A stretch of 64,000 bases of DNA from Hyperoodon ampullatus (taxonomy: Eukaryota > Chordata > Mammalia > Artiodactyla > Ziphiidae): NCBI GenBank assembly GCA_949752795.1, contig OX457071.1:26086800-26150799 (forward strand). The letters are read 5' to 3'. The notes under the pieces are model-generated. The model saw only the letters and a program-made list of their open reading frames with translations, searched no databases and was not told the DNA's origin. The position numbers were made by a program, and so were the translations under genes. This document shows positions 11,328 through 21,560 of this stretch, piece after piece; the first letter of the stretch is position 1, and each line of letters begins with the position of its first letter.

Positions 11328-12008
11328 CATCATAGTGATGGCAAGAATGTGGAATGTGGAGAAAAGGAAACCCTTGTACACTGTTGGTGGGAATGTAAAA
11401 TGGTTTAACCACCATGGAAAACTGTTCGGAGGTTCCTCAAAGAATTAAAACCAGAACTACTGTGTGATCCAGCAATCCCACTTCTGGGTATTTATTCAAA
11501 AGAATTGAAATCTGGATCTTGAAGAGACATCTACACTCCCATGTTCATTGCAGCATTAGTCATAATAGCCAAGCTGTGGAAACAACCTAAATGTCCATTG
11601 ACTGATGAATGAATAAAGAAAATGTGGTAAATACATATAATAGAATATTAATCAGCCTTAAGAAGAAGGAAATCCTGCCATATGCAAAAACATGGATGAA
11701 CCTTAAGGACATTGTACTAAGTGAAATAAGCCAGTCACAGAAGGACTGTGATTCTGTTTATATGAGGTATCTAAAATGGTCAAATTCATAGAAGTGGAGA
11801 GTGGAATAGTGGTTGCCAGGGGCTGGGGGAGGGGGAAATAGGGAACTGCGATTTGAGGGGTATACAGCTTCAGTTATGAAAAATGAATGAGTTCTAGGGA
11901 TCTGCTGTACCACATTGTGCCTGTAGTTACAATACTATATTGTACACTTAAAAATTTGTTAAGAGGACAGATCTCATGGTAAATGTTCTTACCACAAAGC
12001 AAAAAAAA
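11328..12008 (+). mobile_element. L1 3' end (truncated)
   Basis: Sense L1 from the last part of ORF2 to the tail: 'aaaccctt(g)tacactgttggtgggaatg', 'ccagcaatcccacttctgggtattta', 'atgttcattgcagcattagtcataatagccaagctgtgg', 'gtccattgactgatgaatgaataaag', then the 3'UTR ('gttgccaggggctggggg', 'acaatactatattgtacactta') and a short A-run. The frame is broken, and the 11,609-11,791 open frame is a remnant of ORF2. Confidence 0.92.
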
Positions 12009-12194
12009 TCAGAAGGCCAAGTTCAGGAGGGTTGCTAGTATGTATTCAGTACTTATCCTGATTAACGCTGCATAGCTTCCTAACATACAAGTGAGTCTAT
12101 GACATAGTAGAGTTTCTAAGTTCAGTGTCCTTATCTGTAAAACAAACATACAGGTAAGCAAGCAAATAAACAAGAAGAATACTAAGACAATACT

Positions 12195-12216
12195 AAAAAG
12201 AAAGAAAGAAAGAAAA
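12195..12216. repeat. (GAAA)n short tandem repeat
   Basis: About five units of AAAG/GAAA. It is short and probably grew from an A-rich stretch. Confidence 0.85.
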
Positions 12217-12779
12217 TCACAGCTGTAAACATTAAGCTCTCTGTTTCCGCCAATCCAGCTATTGAAGTACAACGTTTTATGCCGCTCCTTCTTCTCCTCA
12301 ATCTCCAGTCTCCTTTTGGAAGTGCCAGGACTCCAAAGGAGAGTGGGAAAGCTGTGAGAATTCACACCTTGTTGGGTTCCTGTTCTTTCATCACCACTCT
12401 GTTTAATATAGGTTGGAGACCAGTATCAGTGCATGAGACTCTTTTACCCTGCTTCTGGCTTGTCCTGAAGAGCAAGGAAGGGGTTTACAAATGGGAGAGT
12501 CTCATGGGAAAAGGAATAACTGATCCCTGTCCCTTAAATACATGGCTGGAAAACAATAATGGATAAAGAAGGAGCAGAAAACTTGTGTCTCCTTTTGATA
12601 GTTTATATTTTTCCCCTAAAACTTTCTACTGTGTATAGATAGATCTGATACTTTTTTAAAGGAAGGATACACTCCCCTAAATAGATTCAATTTCTCAGGG
12701 AACTGCAGGCATTGTTGTCAAATCTCACTTTCTTTAAAGGTCTTAAGAAGTTATGATATAACTTAGGCATGCTTTGCTG

Positions 12780-12899
12780 ATGAAATTGCTTAACCCAGCC
12801 TAAATGTCCAATCTCAGAACCATAAGCAAATAAATAGTTGTAGTTTTAAGTGATTTGAATTTGTTATAGTTTCTTATGCAGCAATAGCTAACTGATACA
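12780..12899 (+). mobile_element. Probable MaLR (MLT1-like) LTR 3' end
   Basis: 'gcaaataaatagttgtagttttaagtgatttgaatttgttatagtttcttatgcagcaatagctaactgataca' follows the typical MaLR LTR ending (polyadenylation signal, 'gttgttttaagcca', 'ttgttatagcagc...aactaatac'). The upstream limit is unclear. Confidence 0.55.
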
Positions 12900-12949
12900 C
12901 TCTCCATATTTTCAATTTTCAATCACATTCCATAATCTATGAAAAGGGG

Positions 12950-13060
12950 AATAAGACAGTACTTAGAAACTAACAGCCATTTAATAAATGTTTGTTGAAT
13001 AAATAATTGAATGAGTGAACAAATGAGTGAATGAATGAATGCAAGAAACAGTAGAGTAAT
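12950..13060 (+). repeat. L2/MIR-like end with (TGAA)n
   Basis: 'cagccatttaataaatgtttgttgaataaataattgaatgagtgaac' followed by tandem TGAA units ('gagtgaatgaatgaatgc'). It resembles the tail of an L2- or MIR-class element. Confidence 0.6.
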
Positions 13061-13129
13061 ATTTTTTCTTAGTCAAATTTCAGGTTCAAAAAAAGTCTGT
13101 TTTGGTACCTGGAATGTTGGTTTTCTTCT

Positions 13130-13300
13130 CTATTGCTGTATCACCTCACGCATACCTCTCTAATAGCAGCAGTTGCACTGAGTTGTAGTTATTTATGTGT
13201 ATGTTTCATTAAATTATGTGCAGTTTGAGAGCCAGGACTGTTTACTCATTATCTCTGTATCCTTAATGCTCATGTGCTCAATGCACCCAAAAGGTTGATT
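13130..13300 (+). mobile_element. Probable L2 3' end fragment
   Basis: 'attgctgtatcacctcacgc', 'ttatgtgcagtttgagagccaggactgtttactcattatctctgtatccttaatgctcatgtgctcaatg' keeps the L2 end order (gagggcaggactgt...ctctgtatcc...agtgc). Confidence 0.55.
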
Positions 13301-13367
13301 CTTTGGGATTTTAAAATTATATATGAAGTTTTGACTTCTGGAAACTGGATGACAGCCCAGTCGGTAT

Positions 13368-13516
13368 CAGTGATTCTAAACCGTGGCTGAAAATTAAAAT
13401 AATTTGTAAGACTTAAAAAAAAATCAGTGTCCAGCTCACTTTAGGCCAATTCAGAGTCTCTGGGAGGTAGGACTGGACAATGCTGATGTGTAGCCAATGT
13501 GAGAACCTCTGAGTTC
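13368..13516. mobile_element. MER5-type hAT-Charlie DNA transposon relic
   Basis: The ends form diverged terminal inverted repeats: left CAGTGATTCTAAACCGTGGCTG, right TAGCCAATGTGAGAACCTCTG (reverse complement CAGAGGTTCTCACATTGGCTA). The interior 'gtgtccagctcactttaggccaattcagagtctctgggaggtagga' fits the non-autonomous MER5 interior. There is no coding sequence. Mobility would have depended on a hAT transposase elsewhere. Confidence 0.8.
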
Positions 13517-13919
13517 AAATGTCCCCAGAACTTAATAGTATTAGCACTGGGAAATGATGCTCTGCAGCAATAAGGAGAACCTATTAAGAAATACTTTGAA
13601 ATCACGAAATATTCTAAGTTTCAAAGTTAAAACATGAATAATAATTGAAGTGCTAAATATTATGCTATGATGTGAATGCATGAGTCTGTGTAAAGGACAC
13701 AGGGCAACTCATAACAAAATCTTATTGTCTGTTATTTGGCATGGAATTGTCTATCTTTTAATTTTTCCTTTAGTTTTTTTCATCAAAGCTATAAAATACT
13801 TCTTACAATTTTTAATTTTTCGGACAAAAGCCAATTTCAGTTTTCCATTTGATTTTTGGTCAATCATTTTAAGATATTTTACTCTTTACTCCTTGGTGTT
13901 GATTTTGAACATTTTAAAC

Positions 13920-13991
13920 TGGCTCATTTAAAAAAGTTTTTGTTCAACAGTGGCTCATTTAAAAAAGTTTTTGTTCAACAGTAGCTCATTT
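13920..13991. repeat. 31-bp tandem duplication (2.3 copies)
   Basis: A 31-bp unit beginning TGGCTCATTTAAAAAAG occupies 13,920-13,950 and is repeated without change at 13,951-13,981. A partial third copy, TAGCTCATTT, follows. Complete identity of the two full copies suggests a recent event. Confidence 0.95.
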
Positions 13992-14078
13992 AGAACAAAT
14001 CACTCAAGATTGCCTCTCACATGAATATTTATACCCTAAGGTCTCAATTTGACAACATTAAGCTCTGTATTCTTATTT

Positions 14079-14296
14079 TTTTTTTATTTTATTTTATTTT
14101 TTTTTACGGTACTCGGGCCTCTCACTGTTGTGGCCCCTCCCGTTGCGGAGCACAGGCTCCGGACGTGCAGGCTCAGCGGCCATGGCTCACGGGCCCAGGC
14201 ACTCCGTGGCGTGTGGGATCTTCCCGGACCAGGGCACGAACCCGTGTCCCCTGCATCAGCAGGTGGACTCTCAACCACTGCGCCACCAGGGAAGCC
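14079..14296 (-). mobile_element. tRNA-derived SINE, CHR type of about 200 bp
   Basis: On the minus strand it starts GGCTTCCCTGGTGGCGCAGTGG, carries a B-box-like GGTTCGTGCCC, and continues with 'gccatggccgctgagcctgc' and 'gtccggagcctgtgctccgc'. It ends in an A-rich tail, seen as T/ATTTT at 14,079-14,106. A perfect 14-bp target-site duplication CTGTATTCTTATTT lies at 14,065-14,078 and 14,297-14,310. The three overlapping reading frames of 64-106 codons are SINE sequence. Confidence 0.96.
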
Positions 14297-14310
14297 CTGT
14301 ATTCTTATTT

Positions 14311-16000
14311 CTTAAACAACCAAAATATATTTATAGATTGATTTTAATGCCCTTTCTTTTCTCCATTTGAATACACTATGATTAAAAGTTCACAGCCTTG
14401 GTTATATTACATAATTTGAGAAATAATCAACAATGTCCCTGCTGATTAAATATTCAAGTTTGCAATTATTTTGTAACTTTTGTTCTGCTCTTCACTCACT
14501 CTAAAAATTATCATAAAAGTTTGAAAGATGTCCTCAGTGTAGAATATGTCCATAAAATATTAAATATTCAATTTTCCTCTATCATGGCTTGAAAAATTCA
14601 TAATTACATGATGATCCACATAATAACTCATTCTGAAAAGTCATATATGGCACTCCCTCTGTGACTGAGTTAATAATTTACTGCTGTGTGGGATTTTCTC
14701 TCTGCACTGTTAGTCTTGGGAACATTTATTAAGCAAATGTTCATTTGCAAAGATCAGGATGTGAGTGAAGAGGGTAAGAATTTAATGAAGAGTGACAGAC
14801 AGGTGAACTGATTCCATATAGAACTTTAGTACATGGGAAAGCAAAGAGCTTTATCTTTCATTGCCTCGATAGACACCTGAAATGAAATATAGAGGACAGA
14901 GGGCAGGAGAAAATAAATGATGCTCTCCTGAAGGGGCCAACGGGGGGATAAATCAAGGGAAGCGAAGAATACAATTCAGGCCATTTGAAAAGATGCCACT
15001 GAATGTGATGCTCTGAGCTTATACATAGCAGAGGGGATGCTGACTTTTTATTTTAAAAGCATCAAATGCTGTCAGAGAGAATATTTCACATCTTCTCTTT
15101 TTTCTTTTGGTATGCAAAATTTTTATTGACATTAGCTTGAGGGACCAAAGCATGCAGTTGAATGATAAGTAGACAAAGAAAGAAGTTTCCCCAGGACTGG
15201 TTATTTTAGGGCTTAGGATTGCTTACAGAGACTTTGGGAAAACCATGTTACTTAAATAAAGGCCTAAAATTCTTAGCTAACACCTAGGAATAAGCCTTAG
15301 AAATGAATAATCTATATTTTAAAATTTGGGTCAGTTCTGTAGAGGTATAAGCAATGTGAATGAAACCAGCAGATTGTGTTTGCTTTATTAAATCATTGTA
15401 TCTTGTGGTAACTGCGCTTCACCTTTCCGTGTTGTCTTGGGTGGTTCTGGGAATATTCACAGTAGCAGTGGGTCACCAGGAGAAGTCATCAGATGGAACC
15501 AAGAAGGAAAATGGCCTGGTTACCTTCTTACTACATTAATTTCTGACTGATACATGTTGAGGCTTGAGAAGGGGTAAAGAACCCATGCATAGGTAACTTC
15601 TCTGCCATCTTAAGTTCTGTTTGGAAGATGGTGAGGGTTAAGTAAATACATAAATGAAAAAACTAAAATAAATTTACAACAAAAAATAAGAGGCCCAGAC
15701 TACCCACATAGGATTTGAAATTTATTGAAGATTTATCTGTAGTCACCAGTTCTAATATCACCACACTTCAGTTTTTTCATCTGTAATGATAAGTTATGAA
15801 AACCAGAGGGAACCACAGGGGAGGATGTAAAGAGGGAATCAAGCTTTGTTGATTGGAGATAGATTTAATTTGGTTTGTTTCCCCTTAAAAGCGCAAAGGT
15901 TACATTTGATATCTTTGACAGTGTTGAACGTTGCCTGAGCCCTGTGCTCCTGAAAAACAACGCAGGTGAAGATATATGCAGATTTGGGTAGACGCTGGTT
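14311..16000. other. Unique AT-rich sequence, no gene seen
   Basis: I recognise no repeat family. No exon or RNA gene is evident, and open frames are very short. Confidence 0.45.
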
Positions 16001-16140
16001 CAAGTCCTGGTTTGCCATTGGTTGGCTGTGTGGCCTTAGACATGTCACAACTCTGAGTTGGTTTCCTCAAATGGGAAAATGTGTGTGGTAGATTAGAGAA
16101 TCTTTTCAGAATTCCTACAACTCTAAAATTCCATGGGTAG
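16000..16140 (+). mobile_element. MIR SINE fragment
   Basis: Sense MIR: 'gctggttcaagtcctggtttgccattggttggctgtgtggccttagacatgtcacaactctgagttggtttcctcaaatgggaaaat'. The tRNA-related and core segments are in the expected order. Confidence 0.8.
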
Positions 16141-18320
16141 AGAATGATGCTGGTGTTTCCTTATAGATTAATAGAGACAATTCTAAAATCTTTTTTTCTT
16201 TTTTTCCATCTCAGTTATTCTTTTAGGGACATATATTGATAGGCCTTTAGGTTTAATGTTTTATATTTTTATCCAAATGAAGAAGCTATGGATTCTTGAA
16301 TTTGAGCATTTATTCTGAGGGCAAGCCAGAAATATTTGTGCTAAAATGTATCTTATACTTCAGTTTTACTACCTGGAGATGATTGGCATTTTGACCAATA
16401 ATAAATATTAGAGATTTCCCTCCTGTGCAGTTCCCCAGGGCTTCAGATTTAGATAAGGGCCTGGGTGAAATGCCAAGATGTTATGCTTTCAAATACCCAG
16501 CTACTTTGAAGAGAGATGTCTTCAGTGTTCTCCTCTTCATGGAGATGCAAATAGAAGCCAGCCTTAATTACTGCTCAGTGAAGAATCACTGGAATATTTT
16601 TTTAAGGCATAAAGAAAGGCTTGGCTTCTAGTTTAAACTTAGGCCCAGCTGTTAAAAACAGGTTCGTTCCATTTTATAAGTAGAGAATAAGAATTTTTGC
16701 AGTATCATAAATTTACAGATATTTCGAATAGGACAGGGAGTCTGTGTTCCATTCTGCATGCCCTAGGAGGGTAAAATATATCAATTGGTACATTTGATGT
16801 ATACTTAGGTAAGAGAAAAGTATTTAATAATATTTATTTATGAGTCAAAATCAGTCTAGTCTTTTAATCTCCTGGATTTATCCTCATTCTTATTCTCAGT
16901 CTTCACTTTCAAATAATATAAACCCTAAATTCTGTCTTGTCCTTGCTGAAATTCACACTGCATTTGTGGTCAGTTTACTCTTGTTTACAATGACAAAGTC
17001 ACCATTCCCAGAACGACTCAATTTTCAAGACTCATAGAGACCGGAAAAGGATTTATAACCAAGTTCTCTGAATCCTAATAAGTCAACTTCTTCATCAAAA
17101 TATTAGTTACCAAGGTCTAAATGAGGTCACTTGCAAATGCCAGGCAGAAATACAGTACTCAATGGTCTATCCTAAGTAATTCCTCTAACTATAAATTTAA
17201 AGATGAAGCAAAGCAGAATTTTAATCATAGCACTGAAAAACTCAAACCGATTGTATCTCTACTTAAAAATAATGGTTAAAACAATAATGACAGAAACAGT
17301 GGGTGTTGGAGAAACGTTCTTTTCAGATATCAAATACGAGTTCATCATTAATATGCATTCTTGGATGGTAATACCAAAAACACACATATGTGTATATAAA
17401 GTATACATCCCCACATATGTATCATTGAAAGTTGCCAACAATACAAAGTATAAGATTTTGTAACTGCAGTGAAAATATTTTGTAAGATATGTAAACTGGA
17501 GGCTCCAATGAGTTGCTCAAAAATTATTTGGTTAAAGGGTAAATACACCTTGTACATCATAATGAAAGTCTTATAGGTAGGGGTGGAGATTAACACTTCA
17601 GGCTGTCTACAGAATATTAATAAAATTCAATATATTTTCTAAAAGGTATAATTTATATTTTGTGGAAATGAGACCCTTTTCTAATAAAATTCTTCTGTCC
17701 TTCATTCTGTTCATATAATTTTGCTATAAATCATCCTGTAGGAATTTTTTCCCCCTAAATATTCATCTCAGGGAGAACCTATTTAAATAAGCCCTCTTAG
17801 CAAGATCTTTCAGAATTAAAATTACACCACAAGCTATACTTCATCCAATATATTTCCTCCTATGAAATTTTCTTATGCCTAAAATAATATTTTTGTTGAA
17901 TTACATTATGTTAAAATTGTTGATTTGAGGTGACTTTGATAGTAAGGAAACACTGTGTTAAAAAGAGCAACAAATTATTTTAGCCTTTTTAATTGCATCT
18001 TCTCTGAGTCTGTACTATTGCAGCTCCCTTCTTTTCTCCATCTACATATATAGTGAGAAAAACCTAAGGGCATTATTCTCAGCTTCACCACAAAGCAAGA
18101 ATAAGAAGCAAGAAAAATTGCTGCTGGATATACTAGGTTTCCTTGGTTTCCGGTAAACTAGAACATTATGCTCTTTCATACTCATCTGAAGCTAATTTTA
18201 CTCTACTGTCTGGTAGTCATTAGAATAAAATCTTTTATTTTATTCCTGATAGGAATATAGTAAGTAATTGGATTTCTTAGGATGTGAGGTGTAATAAGGG
18301 GAGTAGATAGACATGTGAGG
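16141..18320. other. Unique AT-rich sequence, no gene seen
   Basis: No family recognised. Small frames at 16,425-17,596 on both strands are weak and overlap. There is no splice or coding context to support them. Confidence 0.4.
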
Positions 18321-18324
18321 CATT

Positions 18325-18357
18325 CACAGACACACACACACACACAGGCACACACAG
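18325..18357. repeat. Imperfect (CA)n microsatellite
   Basis: CA units interrupted by G: 'cacaga(ca)n ggcacacacag'. Confidence 0.9.
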
Positions 18358-18504
18358 TACGTTAAAGTCAGGACCTAGGCAAGGTCTCCTGCTGGGGTAT
18401 TGTCCCTTGAGGATATTACAGGAAGTTTCTATGGGTCAGACAAACTGACTCTGCAGAGCTCAGAGAAGGTTTTGATGGGGGTAATTAGCAAATCTCTTGC
18501 TTTG

Positions 18505-18646
18505 GTACATTAAGTGCCTAACATTTCACATTTAATTCATCTGTTTCTATATATGCTCTATATAGTAGGTAGAGCAGGCTTTATCACCCCATTTTCCATA
18601 TGGAAGCTGAGGTTTAGGTTAAGTGACTTCCCAAGACCACACAGCT
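18505..18646 (-). mobile_element. MIR SINE fragment
   Basis: Antisense MIR: 'ccccattttccatatggaagctgaggtttaggttaagtgacttcccaagaccacacagct'. It directly adjoins the U6-L1 insertion, and its last bases form the target site of that insertion. Confidence 0.8.
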
Positions 18647-18662
18647 CTTAGTATGGTTTTCT

Positions 18663-18821
18663 TATTTATTTACCTGTTAATTTCTTTAACTATAGTTGAT
18701 TTACAGAAAATATGGAACGCTGCATGAATTTGCGCGTCGTCCTTGCACGGGGCCATGCTGATCTTCTCTGTGTCGTTCCAATTTTAGTATACGTGCTGCC
18801 GAAGCAAGCCGAAGCAAGTGC
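18663..18821 (-). pseudogene. U6 snRNA pseudogene fused to an L1 3' tail
   Basis: On the minus strand 18,821 down to about 18,707 matches U6 spliceosomal RNA: CTTCGGCAGCACG, TACTAAAATTGGAACGA, AGAGAAGATCAGCATGGCCC, and the terminal CGTTCCATATTTT. Several substitutions separate it from functional U6 (for example GCAC at the 5' end in place of GTGC). A 10-bp GCCGAAGCAA unit near the U6 5' end is duplicated (18,799-18,818). Directly after U6 comes 'CTGTAAATCAACTATA' and an AAATAAATA tail, which is the 3' terminus of the local L1 family. Near-identical 16-bp flanks, CTTAGTATGGTTTTCT at 18,647-18,662 and CTTAGTACTGTTTTCT at 18,822-18,837, abut both ends. U6-L1 chimeras are a known product of L1 reverse-transcriptase template switching. 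It is not expected to make working U6. I did not look for a U6 promoter. Confidence 0.92.
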
Positions 18822-18837
18822 CTTAGTACTGTTTTCT

Positions 18838-19229
18838 GATGCAGAGTCCAGAACTCCACCAGTGTGCTTCTGTCAGCTCACCTGTTTGTCCTTCTGGGCT
18901 CTGTGGGGACCTCAGCACCAAGTGAGAGATGAACCAGGGGCTCAGATTAAATGTATACACTTGTTTGCTGTGGGATCTACGTGAGAAGCAGTAGTGCACA
19001 CAGCCTCCACAGTCCTTGCAAACACTGGGCACTTGATAAACCCTCTCTGTATGACTGGAGCATCACAGGCTGTAGCATAAATAAGTTCGGAAACAGAAAT
19101 CACTGCCCTTATAGTCTGTGACTTCCAAAACCGTTTAGTTCCCTAGAGAAGAGCATGGACTAGAGAGCAGCTGCAGTCCTTCAGTACAGTTCACAGATAT
19201 TTACTGCATGCCAATACTAATTACAAAAC
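18838..19229. other. Unique sequence, no gene seen
   Basis: No repeat family recognised. A 90-codon plus-strand frame (18,712-18,984) runs out of the U6 pseudogene into unique sequence and has no domain. Confidence 0.4.
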
Positions 19230-19480
19230 ATAGTATTTATTTGGTACTTACTCTTACTTGGACACTGTTCTAAATATTTGTACATGAATAAACTCAATCC
19301 TCACAACGATGCTATTGCTATTATTACTATTCAGTAATAGTACTTACAGCTATTATTATCTTTTCCACTTAGTAGGTAAGGAAATTAAAGCACAGAGAGG
19401 TTAATTACTTGCTCAAAGTCTTATAACCAGGATACAATGGAACCAAAATCTGAACCCAGCCAGAACTTGGGCTATGCTGT
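19230..19480 (-). mobile_element. MIR SINE
   Basis: Antisense MIR: 'gacactgttctaaatatttgtacatgaataaactcaatcctcacaacgatgct', a local ATT/ACT-rich insertion, then 'ggaaattaaagcacagagaggttaattacttgctcaaagtc' and 'aaaatctgaacccag'. Confidence 0.85.
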
Positions 19481-19499
19481 GCTGTCTCTCTGGATCTTA

Positions 19500-20160
19500 G
19501 GAGCTGTGCTAAGTGATGAAGAGACCAAACTCAACAAGGTTTCTTTCTCAGTAAATCCAGAGTCTATATGGGAGACAGACATAGGCGAAGTGCAGTTCTG
19601 TGTGAGAGTTGCCACAGGACAAGTACAGACAAGGCACAGTTAACACACAACACCTAGTACATGTACCATTCCCAGGGCTCTCAGGGAGGTACTCCTGGAT
19701 GCAGTGAGGTTTCCACTGAGTCAAGAAGGACAAGTGAAGGTTTGTCAGTCCTTAGCACCTGAGGGAGCTCACCTGGAGTACCAGGAATAGCTTCAAAGAA
19801 GCACAGAGGCAAGAAATGACACGGTTCATTCAGAGTTTCTGCGATTTTGAGGGACTGTGGTACAGAATGCCAGGCAGTGATAAGCAGAAACAGAAGCTGA
19901 AAAAGTAGGCAGGGGCCAGGTTGTGCTGGGCTTTGTAGACCATGCACAGTAGGTTGGATTTCATCATGGAGACCGTGAGGCGCCATAGAAGGCATTTAAG
20001 TAAGAGAGTCACATGAGATTTGTGTTTTAGGAAGAGACTCCAGAATAGCTTCAGAGGACAGTTTGGAGGTGGCAGTTGAGATGAATGGCAGTCAGACTAG
20101 CTGTGCAACTTGTTATGAAAAATGATGGGGACTTTGTTAAACTAGGGCAATGGTGGTGAG
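19500..20160 (-). mobile_element. L2 fragment
   Basis: Antisense L2: 'ggcaggggccaggttgtgctgggctttgtagaccatgcacagtaggttggatttcat', 'cataga aggcatttaagtaagagagtcacatgagatttgtgttttaggaagagactcc'. This mirrors the L2 3' half (aaatcctagaatgg...ggccctgcctac in reverse). The 104-codon minus frame here probably derives from L2 sequence but keeps no intact domain. Confidence 0.6.
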
Positions 20161-20329
20161 AATTTAAGTGAGAGAGAGAACTCTGGACTTTCATTCCTGC
20201 CACTCCTAGGGCTAATCCTATTAATATCATTAGCTTCCTTTACTGTCTTGCCCAAGTTGGCCAAGTTATTCATCTGCCTTGGAGGAGAGTGTTACAGAAA
20301 GATAACACATCAATTTGGAAACTTTCTGC

Positions 20330-20700
20330 TCCAAATAAGAAAAATCCAAGTGGAAATGGTTTAAAGAATGAGGAAAATATATTATTTCATATAGGAAGTT
20401 TTGAGTTAGGGCACATTTAAGTTTGGTTAATTCAGCAGCTCAATGACAACAGCAAGGAATCATTTTTTTCCCCATTTATCTGCTCCACCTTCCTCAGTGT
20501 CACCGGTCTCCCCTATGTCTAGGTATCCTCATGGTCTCAAAATGGCTGCCACAGCCCCAGGAATCGATACCAGCAAACAGATTAGGGAGGAGTTCAGCCT
20601 CCCCTGACACGCACAGACGTGTGCTGCAAAATCAGGGTTCTTGTTGCAAGGAAGAAGGAAGGAAGCATTTGAAGAGACAGCTAGCAGTGCCTGCTGAGAA
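20330..20700. mobile_element. Probable old interspersed repeat, family unknown
   Basis: 'tcagcagctcaatgacaacagcaagg...tctgctccaccttcctcagtgtcaccggtctccc' and 'catggtctcaaaatggctgccacagccccaggaatc' resemble a common mammalian repeat that I cannot name. Limits and orientation are uncertain. Confidence 0.35.
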
Positions 20701-20859
20701 TGCAAAGAGAAAGAAGATAGCGTTAAGCTTCTTGCATTGAAAGCATAGGCTTGTGCAGCAAGAATCAAGCCTTGTGTTCCACGTTATCTGAACAAATTAT
20801 CTGAGTTTCTTCACCGGCTCTTTTATTGTGCCAGTGGAAAGGTTTAGCGGGTCTGGTCA

Positions 20860-21560
20860 TAGTTTCAGGTAAAGGAAGTGTAGACCGGACAAGGATGTAG
20901 GGGAAGACAGTCTTTTCTGATCCCAGGAGATGGTGAAGGAGAGAGAGAAGGCAGGTGAGACAGGAGACGTCATCCTGCTTTCCCTTCTTGGCGCTGGCTG
21001 GGGAGGCGGCAGTGGCGTGTGGTGTGGAGGCGTCGGGGCACAGGCTGTGGGGGGCAGTGAGAGGGGGAGGCCCATGCTCCACCCTGCCATTTGGCATTCT
21101 GAGAGGAGCCTGCTCTGCGCAGGGCCTCGTGAGGAGAGGGGAGCGGTGTGGTCAGACAGAGCAAGGTCTCCCTGGTGCTCCTGGATTTCTCAGTTCAACA
21201 CTATAGAAGCTGAGTTGACGCACAGTCGGCCAGTCTTGGGAACAGCGCTGCAGGCAACTCTTCACAGGCCAGGGGACTGGATAGTGGACATGGTGGAGAC
21301 CCAGAAGTTTCCCAGAGGCCGAAGAGTAAAGCACAAGTTCGCCATCTGTAGGACGCCCGGCCGGCAGCAGGAGTCTGGACCCAGCAGGGTGTGCAGTGCC
21401 AGCCAGGGCACACCGAGGACTCCGTGTCTGCCAGCGCCAGGCTCTGCCCTCCTCCACTGCTGGGAGGCCACATACCCTTTCCTCTTCATCGGTGGAGGTG
21501 GTTTTGGGGAGAGAAGCAAGGGAAGCGTCAGCATATCTGAGAGTCTGAACTGGCCAAGAT
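20860..21560. other. GC- and CpG-richer patch with long frames on both strands
   Basis: Base composition departs clearly from the AT-rich surroundings (for example 21,001-21,060 and 21,350-21,440), with repeated CpG (gacgtcat, ggcgtcgg, gacgcccggccgg). Open frames overlap on opposite strands: 210 codons plus (20,930-21,562) and 223 codons minus (21,152-21,823). Neither shows a domain or motif I recognise. Long antiparallel frames are expected where stop codons are rare because of high GC, so coding is doubtful. It could be a small CpG island or a decayed GC-rich repeat. Confidence 0.4.
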
